NCBI GenBank assembly: GCA_964555935.1
Contig: CAZKUN010000121.1
Coordinates: forward strand, 1 to 26,505
Source: CAZKUN01 sp964555935
GTDB lineage: Bacteria > Armatimonadota > Zipacnadia > Zipacnadales > VGFC01
DNA length: 26,505 nucleotides
Reading direction: 5' to 3'
The translations under genes were made by a program, and so were the position numbers. The notes beneath the pieces are model-generated. The model had not been told where the DNA came from. It saw only the letters and a list, made by a program, of their open reading frames with translations, and searched no databases. This document shows, piece by piece, positions 6,706-14,328 of this stretch. The first letter of the stretch is position 1. Every line of letters begins with the position of its first letter.

Positions 6706-9645
6706 CTAGGGCGACCCCGCCGCGAGCTTGCCGTTGACGTACAGCGCCGACGTTCTCGCCTCGACGTCTACCGTTCCGGCCACATGCGTCCACTCGCCTA
6801 GCGGCAGCTCGGCCGCGTGGACCAACGCCGGATCGCGCGTCGTCAGTCGCAGCGAGTTCCCCGGATGCGTATCGAACAAGTACGCGCTCGCCACTCCCAC
6901 AGGCGACTTATCGATGATCCGCATCCCGGCGCCAACAAGGTCGGTCGGCCGTACCCACGCCGCCACTGTCAGGCCGTCCAAACAGTCCAGCCGCGCGTCA
7001 TGTCCGATCTCCAGGTACCCAGTGCCGCCGACCCGCATGGCTGCGCCGTGGATGCTATCGATCAGCTCAACCTCCCCGACGACACGCGCCGGGAGGTCGG
7101 CGACTGCCGTGTTCCTCGCAGCCTCGCCGTCGAGATCCGCGAGGTCCAGAGCGACCAGCATTCCAGGCAGCGATGCATCGCCATCGAACAGCTTCGCCAT
7201 CTCCACCTCGCTCAGCGGCCGATCGAACACGGCGATGCGCGCGAGATCACCCCTGAAGGCGTTCCCGCCCGCGCTGTCCGCGCCGATCCTCAGCGGCAGC
7301 GCGTTCGCGCGGATGATCCCCTGCGGTCGGATCACGAGCGGCTCGAAGGCGTCGTCTGGTCTAGCGGCAGGTCCATTGGGAGCATCCAGCCGCGCCTCGA
7401 TCGTCTGCCCCTTCCTCAGCGCGACCTCGTAGTTCTCGCCGACTTTGGCGACGCCCCGGCGACTCCACTCCGGCTCTCGCCCGCCGAAGTTGTCGCGGAC
7501 GCGAATGACGCTATCGCGCCCCGCGACCACGCGCAGCCAGGTTGTCGCATTGCCCTCGCGGCGCGCCGACACGCGGTGGCCGCCCTCGGCTCGCAGATCG
7601 TCGAACGACGCGTCATGCCACAGCCATGGCATCGCCGGGAAGATCCGGATGATTCCCGTGTCGCGCTCGCCGGGCGTCGGGCTCCAGCTCTGCAGCACCA
7701 TCTCATGCACGGCCTGGGCGGCCAGGAAGTTGCCCTCCAGCGTGAACGGTCGGTAGGTGAACCCCGAGAACCCGCTTCCCGTCTGGTCGCCGTTCACGTG
7801 GAACCCGTTGCGCAGGATGAACGCCTTCACGTACAGATCCAGCATCCGCGCGGCCATCTCCGCATCACCCACTCGCGCTCGCAGGCACGACATCCACGAG
7901 AAGCTATAGCCCGTCCAGCCCATCGTGCCTAGGTCGTCCCACTGCTCCATGCTCGCGTCGATGATGCGCTGTTCGTCCGCGCCTCCATCGGAGGTCATCA
8001 GGTTGAACGGGTGCATCATGATGATGTTCGACAGATGCCGGTGGCTGCCCGGGAGCTTCTGCTCGGCGTCGAGCAGCAGGATGTCATCGTCGCTCACGTG
8101 GAACTCACCCAAGCCCTCGACGATATTGACCCAGCGGGCCGCGTCGTTCGCGTTGCCGGCCGCATCAGCCATCTCAGCCAGCCCCACGAAGAACATCTTC
8201 AGGCACGCCAGGTCGTAGTTTGTGTTGGGGATCAACCACGCCTGGATCGAGTTGTTGTGAATCTCCGGTGATGTCGACAGTGGCAGCACGAGCACCCCAT
8301 CATCATTCGGACTCAGGAGGTGCTCGAGGCACTCGCCGACCTCGCGACACCACGGGTAAGCGCGCTCGTTCAGGAAGTCCTCATCCATCGTGTAGCGCCA
8401 GTGCAGGTAGAAGAGGTGCCCGCTCCACGCGCCCATCGCCGGCGAGCAACTGTATTGACCCCATCCACCCAGAGGCTGCCCCGCCAAGCTCATCACGCCC
8501 GGCACAGCCGCGCCCGGAGCATCGTAGAAGTCGCGAGCGAACGTGCGGAACGTGGGCAGAAGATTCCAGAGGAAATCCAGGTACGATGCGCCCTCATTGA
8601 AGTGCCCCGCCGCCTGGTAGGCGATGTAGGTCATCTGCGTGTTGAGATCGTTGTGGTAGTCGCCCTTCCACGGTGGCAAGCCGCCCGAATCGGCGGTCCA
8701 CACGCCCTGCAGCGGCATCGGCGGGGCTCCCCGACGAGAGGCCGCCCCGTAGAAATACTCAACCAGGTAATACTGCCGCATGACATCGATATCCGGCACG
8801 CTGACCGTCGACTCCGACCAGAACTCGCGCCAATAGGCCGCGTGCGGTCTCAGCGCCTTCTTGTAGCCCGTTTCCAGCGCCTGATCGACTCGCTCTCTCG
8901 CCAGCCCGAGTGGATCATCATCATCGTTGCTGGATGTCACCGTCGCCGCTAGAAGCGTCCCGGCTTTCAAATCTCGCGTCTCGACGCACACGCAGTAACT
9001 CAGCCCCTCGGCCGCCTCCTGCACGAACCACTGAGCTGTTAGATCCGAACCGACCGCCGCATCCGGATAGCCGAGGACCTTCACCGCGCCAGGAGCCAGT
9101 AACCTGATGGCCTCGGGCGCCGGGCCGGGGATGAACACGAGCCCAACCGGCTTCGCGGCGCTGAAGAACGCATCCACGTCTGTCCCGTCGGCCAGGTGCG
9201 CGCGGCCCTCGGCGGTGGCCAGCTCCAGTTCGAAGGATTCTATGGCCTGCGATTGATCGAGCGTGACCTCCACTCGGCCCGCGGGTAGCTTGGTGGGATG
9301 CGTACCGTTGTACGGCGCGTCGAAGATCCGGTTCACCTCGCCCTGCTTGCCCTCGGCGACCAGTCGCTGCATGTTCGGGTAGTTGAACTCGTCCCACGGC
9401 ATGCCAGGCGCCGGCCGCTCGTCCCACAGGTCGCCGCGATCCAGCGACAGCCGCAGCGTGTTGCCTTCGCCCCACAGCAGCCCGCCCATCAGACCGTTCC
9501 CGAGGGGGATCGCCTCGTCCCAGGTGGTGATCGGCGCTTCGAGGACCAGGTTGAGTTCGCGGCGCGGCAGGCGAGATCGCCCACGCGCGGCGCCGGCGGT
9601 GGTGGCAACAACGAGCAGCGCAACGACGAGCATCAGCTTGGGCAT
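6706..9645 (-). CDS. GH95 alpha-L-fucosidase-like protein with C-terminal LamG/ConA-like domain
   Basis: The 979-residue protein starts at ATG 9645; MPKLMLVVALLVVATTAGAA is a clear signal peptide, which is why I prefer it to in-frame ATGs upstream. Residues 31-240 match the GH95 N-terminal beta domain (AITTWDEAIPLGNGLMGG-like, SLDRGDLWDER). Residues 260-660 match the (alpha/alpha)6 barrel: YHNDLNTQMTY (330-340), STSPE with Glu461, and FTLEGNFLAAQAVHEM (634-649). Glu461 corresponds to the catalytic acid Glu566 of Bifidobacterium AfcA. The usual Asn and Asp at AfcA positions 421 and 766 appear here as Asp333 and Glu637. Residues about 765-979 are a LamG-type lectin-like module whose strands seem to be in permuted order. 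GH95 enzymes release alpha-L-fucose or alpha-L-galactose; the exact substrate is open. Convergent with the beta-helix gene 41 bases away. Confidence 0.88.
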   Translation of the reverse strand: MPKLMLVVALLVVATTAGAARGRSRLPRRELNLVLEAPITTWDEAIPLGNGLMGGLLWGEGNTLRLSLDRGDLWDERPAPGMPWDEFNYPNMQRLVAEGKQGEVNRIFDAPYNGTHPTKLPAGRVEVTLDQSQAIESFELELATAEGRAHLADGTDVDAFFSAAKPVGLVFIPGPAPEAIRLLAPGAVKVLGYPDAAVGSDLTAQWFVQEAAEGLSYCVCVETRDLKAGTLLAATVTSSNDDDDPLGLARERVDQALETGYKKALRPHAAYWREFWSESTVSVPDIDVMRQYYLVEYFYGAASRRGAPPMPLQGVWTADSGGLPPWKGDYHNDLNTQMTYIAYQAAGHFNEGASYLDFLWNLLPTFRTFARDFYDAPGAAVPGVMSLAGQPLGGWGQYSCSPAMGAWSGHLFYLHWRYTMDEDFLNERAYPWCREVGECLEHLLSPNDDGVLVLPLSTSPEIHNNSIQAWLIPNTNYDLACLKMFFVGLAEMADAAGNANDAARWVNIVEGLGEFHVSDDDILLLDAEQKLPGSHRHLSNIIMMHPFNLMTSDGGADEQRIIDASMEQWDDLGTMGWTGYSFSWMSCLRARVGDAEMAARMLDLYVKAFILRNGFHVNGDQTGSGFSGFTYRPFTLEGNFLAAQAVHEMVLQSWSPTPGERDTGIIRIFPAMPWLWHDASFDDLRAEGGHRVSARREGNATTWLRVVAGRDSVIRVRDNFGGREPEWSRRGVAKVGENYEVALRKGQTIEARLDAPNGPAARPDDAFEPLVIRPQGIIRANALPLRIGADSAGGNAFRGDLARIAVFDRPLSEVEMAKLFDGDASLPGMLVALDLADLDGEAARNTAVADLPARVVGEVELIDSIHGAAMRVGGTGYLEIGHDARLDCLDGLTVAAWVRPTDLVGAGMRIIDKSPVGVASAYLFDTHPGNSLRLTTRDPALVHAAELPLGEWTHVAGTVDVEARTSALYVNGKLAAGSP

Positions 9646-9938
9646 CGGGCGACTCTCTTTCGGTTCCGGGAGGATAGGCATGGCAGTTCGGCGCGGTTGA
9701 TGGGTCGCCCTTCGGGGTCGGGAGCGGGGCTCATCCGAGCGCCGACGAGGGAAGCGGGCCGAGCAGGAACGGGCCGTATAGGGGTCGTAGACAGATAGTT
9801 GGGACAAACTCGGGGGAGTTGGCGACTATATGTATAGAAGAGCTTAAGATTCGCTCTTCAAGCTAATCTCAATCTCTTCTCTTCATAGGATCATTCACCC
9901 CCACGAATCTGAATCAACGGAAGGGGACCGTGGCGTTC
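9646..9938 (-). promoter_or_regulatory. Spacer between RM gene and GH95 gene, with a candidate promoter
   Basis: No gene is visible in these 293 bases. The stretch 9821-9895 is much richer in A/T than the rest of the window. On the minus strand it offers TTGAAG (9861-9856) and TATACA (9836-9831), 19 bases apart, and a second -10-like TATAGT at 9830-9825. This would give the GH95 gene its own promoter with a leader of about 180 bases. The assignment assumes sigma70-type elements. Confidence 0.3.
9837..9859. repeat. Inverted repeat GAAGAGC / GCTCTTC
   Basis: A perfect 7-bp inverted repeat with a 9-base centre, inside the AT-rich island between the restriction gene and the GH95 gene. It falls between the candidate -35 and -10, so it could be an operator. 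It could also be the end hairpin of the restriction-gene transcript, although no T-run follows it. Confidence 0.45.
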
Positions 9939-12900
9939 CTACCCCTTGACCCACGCATCCCCATCCCCGGCGGCATACGCGTTCATGTACTGCAGGATGA
10001 GTTCCTTGGTCCGATATTTGCCGAACTTCTTTTCGTCGTGGCGCTTCACGATGGGGAACGTCTCGAGGATATACTCGGCGTCATCCCGATCGATGCCGTA
10101 GAGCCCAAAGTACAGCGCGTCCAGCTGACACCTCAATTGCAGCCGCCGCTCCTCATCCCACACGAACGGTGGCTTGACCTCGCCCTCCTCATCCACATAG
10201 CCCATGTCCTCCGCAAACCCCGCGATGTCATGCGCCGTGTACGTCAACTCCAACACGCGCTCCCGTATCCACTCCACCTGCTCGTCCGTGTAGGCGGAAG
10301 GCGGGATGATGGGGAGTTGTTTGACCACGAAGAACGCCACCTTGGTCGACGACACCTTTGTCCGGGCCACGAAGTCGAGAACGAAGGCGTTCAGGTTCGC
10401 GGCCAGGCACTCCTTCGGCGCGGACGTGGCACACGCGAGAAGGGGCAGCTTGTCGTTATAGCCCACATTCGGGCCGATGGCGCTAATGACAGTTCTTTCG
10501 TCCGTGGACCGTGCAACATCTCGATACGCGAGCACCCACGGGACCCCTCGGCCCCGGCGTTTCACCTCGTCGGATGGCACCCAGAACTGGGGTGCCGGTG
10601 ACATATCGGGGTCGCGCTTCTCCTCGGGCGTCATCGACACCGCGACAAACTGGTTGTATGTGTTCTCCGGGTGGTGTTCCACCGATGCAGCTCGGTGATC
10701 GAACGGGCGCACCATCTTGCCCGCGTACAGTGGAGCGTATGCCTCACCCCCCTTTCTGTAGTGATTCCCGGCACTCCGCCAGAAGCCATCCGCGTCCAGG
10801 TCTCCTGCCGTCCGAAACAGGTGTGAATCGTCGGACATGTGGAAGGGCCGGTAGTACTTCAAGCCCCACGGGCTGATGTCGTTGTCGAAGCCTTCGCTAA
10901 CGAGGATCGGCACTCTCTCATGAATGCTCCGCGCGATCTCCGCATCGCGCTGCGTGCGGAAGATCGGGCATGTCTTCGTGTTCGGGTTCATCAGCTCGCA
11001 GTCTTCCGGTCGCAGCGGGAACACGCGCTCCGGATCGCGCATGTCCTCGGCGCCGTGCAAGAAGAACCCCGCGCTGATCTCCTCCACCGGCTCTTCGCCC
11101 GTCATCACCAGAATGGTGAACTTGAACCGGCTGTCCACATCGGCGAAGACCTTCTGCCGATTCTCGAAGTCCAGCAAGGTCTGCAGCGTCTTGGTCCCGA
11201 TGAGATCGCCGAAGAAGTCCTTCGTGGTGTTGTCCGTCGCGATGCCGCTGGGCACGAGGAGTCCCGTCCGCCCGCGAGCCGCCAGAAGGTCGCGGGCGCG
11301 CTCGGTCATCACGGCATACAGATTCGTATCGCCCTTACCCATGAGCGGGTACTGACCCGAACTCCGTGTCCACGCGAGTTGGAATTCCGCCTGTTCCTTG
11401 GCCCGTGCATGCTGCTCCGCCAGTTCCGGATCCGTCTCCGGCAGCGCCGCGATCATCGCCTTCCGTTTCGCCGCCGTCGGCGCCAGCGAGATCACCGGCG
11501 CGCGCCGGGCGAAGAACTCGTTATCCTGCAGCTTGATCCGCTCCCACGGCGGATTGCCGACCACCGCATCAAACCCCGGATCGTCGAGCTTCCGCCCATG
11601 CTGGTCGAAGAACACCTCGGGGAACTCAAGCTCCCAGTGGAAGAAGCGATAGCGCTCCGCCAGAGACCTCGCCACATCAAGCGCCGTTGCCGCCTCGCCG
11701 GATGGCTCTGCGCCGGCCCCCGTAAGAGCGGCTTCAGCCGCGACGCCGTTGGCAGATAGCGCGGCGAGGTCCTCGGGAGACGGCGTCGCGGCTGAAGCCG
11801 CTCTTACATTGGCTTGGGAGGGAGGCGAGGTCTGGAGGTGCTGGACCAACTCGCCGTAGACCGTCGCGTCGATCTCATTCCCGAAGAACCGACTGCACCA
11901 GACATCGCCGATCTCGCGGTACGGCCGCCGGTGGGCCTCGTCGATCTGGGCGAGGATCCGGGCCTTCTGCTGCACCGCCTCGCGGGAATCGGAGAGGGCG
12001 TGGCTGATCTCGCCGAAGCCGAACACGAGGCGGTTCGCGGCGAGCGCGAAGTCGTCGTAGTCAAACAGCGCGAGCTGTCCCGCCGCCTCGGCCTTGGCCG
12101 TCTTGGCCTTCTTCTTGCGTTTCTTCGGCTCCGGCGGGGTGGGGAGGTCTTCGACCCGCGCGCCGATCAGCGAGTTGCCGCAGCGCAGATGGTGATCGAG
12201 GAACGACAGCGGCTCGCCCTTGGAGACCGTGTTCAGCCATAGCGACAGCTTAGCTAACTCCACCGCCAACGGATTCACATCCACCCCGTGGATGCACCGC
12301 TCCACCACCATGCGTTTCAGTCGGACAACGTCCGCCTCTTCGTCGACCTTCGCCTTCCCATACTTCGCCGCCGCGTATAACCCATCCCCGTACACGCCCA
12401 AGCTGGCGCCTCGCTCCATCAGCTTCCGCGCGATGAAATTCGTCGCCTCAACGAGGAAATGCCCGCTCCCCATGGCTGGATCGAGCACGTTAAGGTCCAG
12501 GACCTCCTCGCTCGTTTCACACGCATCGATGACCGGGCCGATGGTGTTCTCGACGATGTACTCGACGATGAACTGCGGCGTGTAGTAACTTCCCGTCGCC
12601 TTCCGCTCGCCTCGATCGGTGACGAGATACACCTCACCCGCCTCGCACCTCTCTGCCTCATCCGTGGCCTTCGTCTTCGTGGGGCGGGCATTCTTGCCCG
12701 CCGCCGCGTCAGCGTCCGCAGGCAAGAATGCCTGCGCCACGCTCTCATCCGGCACCCACAGATCCTTCCCGCCCTTACGCACCACCACCATCGGCTCCGA
12801 CGCCACCGCCAGCCGATACTCCAGCAACCCCTCGTAGATGCTCCCTATGTGTCTCACGCCGAGGTCGCGGTAGTCCGCAAACCGTCCCTCGGGCGTCCTC

Positions 12901-14052
12901 GCCAGCAGGTCCACGACCTTCGCGACCGCGGCGTCCGATAGTTCGCTCCGCTCCAGGAACGGGTGTCTCCCGGGGTCGAACAGCCCGCCGTTATACGCGG
13001 GCACGCCGAGCGCCTCGTGACCCTTGTCGATGATCCCACTGAGCGCCTTAAGCTTCGGCCACTCCGCGGCAATGCCGTCGATGAACCCGTCCGGGTTTGC
13101 CGCTACGCGGTTCTTGATGGCATGAAGCGAGTATTGATCCCGGTAGGGCACGTTCTCGCGCAGCGGCAATAGCTCCGCCGCCTCCGCGTAGAGCACGAAC
13201 AGCAACCGATAGAGGAAGACCAGGGCGTTGTCGTACACCTCGTCGAGGTCCGATTCGCCGAGCCCGTTCGGCGCGTAGCCCAAGAATCCACGACACGCCT
13301 CCAGCAGCGCGCGGTAGACGCCTTCGCGGACATCCTCACGCAGCTTGTCGGCGGCCAGGTCAGACTCGGCCTGGACCTGCTCCAGGAACGACACGCCCTC
13401 GACGCCTGCCACAAAGGCAGAGCAACGGAAGAACAGCCAGAAGTACGCCAGGTCGTCGGGGTTACCCGACTGCAATAGCGCGGGCAGGTCCACCTCGTAG
13501 TAGACCTGCATGTCGGGCTTCGGCTCGGATGAGTACAGCCGCCACAGCCGACCGTTCGTTAGGATCGCCCAGCGGCAACCGGTCTCGGCGAGGTAGTAGT
13601 AGATCTGGAAACTCGGGTTCTGAAAGCTCCAGCCCTTGGCGCCGCTCACGGCCTTGTCGAGCTTGATGCCCCACGCCTTCGCGTCACCAACGGCGATGGC
13701 CTGATCCCAGGTACTCGCGCCGGCCGTCCGCGGGCAGCACCGCCTCCCGCGCCGCGTCATCGATGAAGAACCCGTAATCAGGCTGGTGCTGCCCGGCGCG
13801 GGGCTGCACTTCGCACGTGTGGCCGAGGATGGCGAGCACCGGCTTGATGAACTGGTCCTCGAGTTGCGCCTCGTTGAACTGCTCGACCTCATCGTACCGA
13901 TCGTCCCACAGCGCCAGCAACTCCGCGCGGGCGCCGTCGAGGCCCTCCGGCGGCCAGGGGTGTTCGGCCTCGGGCAGGACGTCCTGGAGGTAATGACCGG
14001 CGAGCAGTTGGTGGCTGTTGAACGGCGCGAAGGGAAGCTGCGGTTGGAGCAC
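9939..14052 (-). CDS. Type IIG restriction-modification enzyme (Eco57I-like), frame broken near 13719
   Basis: The start is GTG 14052 with GAGGAGG seven bases upstream. Residues 1-111 are in one frame; from 13718 the protein continues in another to the stop at 9939. Skipping one base near 13719 restores 1370 residues. The N-terminus has a PD-(D/E)xK-like nuclease pattern, with PDYGFF (Asp92) on one side of the break and AVGDAKAW (Asp123, Lys125) on the other. An N6-adenine methyltransferase follows: GSYYTPQFIVEYI near 485, DPAMGSGHFLVEA at 524 and NPPW at 833. The C-terminal third would hold the target-recognition domain. Enzymes of this kind cut and methylate with one chain. No separate methyltransferase, specificity subunit or BREX/DISARM partner lies nearby. 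Two REP doublets lie in frame at residues about 438-459 and 749-778. A real frameshift would remove nuclease activity; an assembly error is equally possible. Confidence 0.85.
11722..11807. repeat. REP doublet (REPIN-like) 1 inside the RM coding sequence
   Basis: Two 27-base arms, 11722-11748 and 11781-11807, are perfect reverse complements separated by 32 bases. Each arm contains its own small hairpin GCGGCT-TC-AGCCGC preceded by GTAAGA. Two inverted REP-type hairpins a short distance apart are the form of a REPIN. In the protein this encodes an Ala-rich, low-complexity stretch between methyltransferase motif I and NPPW. Confidence 0.85.
12679..12740. repeat. REP doublet 2 inside the RM coding sequence
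   Basis: Arms at 12679-12702 and 12718-12740 are near-perfect inverted copies. Each folds alone: GCGGGCA-TTCT-TGCCCGC in one and GCAGGCA-AGAA-TGCCTGC in the other. The difference within the stems is a G:C to A:T pair, changed on both sides. On the minus strand it reads as VAQAFLPADADAAAGKNARP just before the first methyltransferase motif. Confidence 0.8.
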
Positions 14053-14112
14053 TACGCGACCTCCTCGGATGAGACAGACGGGCGGACAAGGCTGCGCGGC
14101 GACGGCAACGGC

Positions 14113-14130
14113 GCGGCTCAGGAGAGCCGC
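14113..14130. repeat. REP-like hairpin (stem GCGGCTC, loop AGGA)
   Basis: A perfect 7-bp stem with a tetraloop in the spacer between the GH110-like gene and the restriction gene. It matches hairpins A and B at 5327 and 5376 except for one compensated base pair, and it has the same AGGA loop as the hairpin at 22611. Confidence 0.7.
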
Positions 14131-14232
14131 AGGCACGGACGACACGGGCGACGGCGGACGCGTTCGTGGAGGAGTTTCGTCAGGCGGGGGTCATGGCCCT
14201 CGTGGGAGAGACGGTTGGAGGCGTGGAAACTC

Positions 14233-14255
14233 GGAAACTCAGACGACGAGTTTCC
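14233..14255. repeat. Inverted repeat GGAAACTC / GAGTTTCC after the GH110-like gene
   Basis: A perfect 8-bp stem with a 7-base loop, about 75 bases past the stop of the GH110-like gene in its direction of transcription. A further direct copy of GGAAACTC lies just to its left (14225-14232). It could slow or end transcription, but no U-run follows, so terminator is only a possibility. The rest of the 276-base spacer shows no gene. Confidence 0.45.
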
Positions 14256-14328
14256 TCTGCAGAACGCAATGATTGGCAACGGCATTGCGCTCTGCCCTGC
14301 TGCCACGCGGGCGAAGGCAACGGCAAGC

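Noticed and set aside
9646..9807. A longer N-terminus for the GH95 protein
   Set aside because: The extra residues are Arg/Pro/Ser-rich without a domain, and the signal peptide begins exactly at the ATG at 9645.
11722..12740. The inverted repeats in the RM gene as transcription terminators or a CRISPR array
   Set aside because: They lie inside the coding sequence, lack T-runs, and are inverted pairs rather than regularly spaced direct repeats.
13684..14145. A separate 153-residue protein on the minus strand
   Set aside because: Its middle part is the true N-terminus of the type IIG enzyme (GTG 14052 with GAGGAGG upstream). Only the last residues after the frame break are foreign. It is one gene, not two.
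14233..14255. A firm rho-independent terminator after the GH110-like gene
   Set aside because: The stem is good, but no U-rich tail follows on the minus strand, so it is listed only as an inverted repeat.
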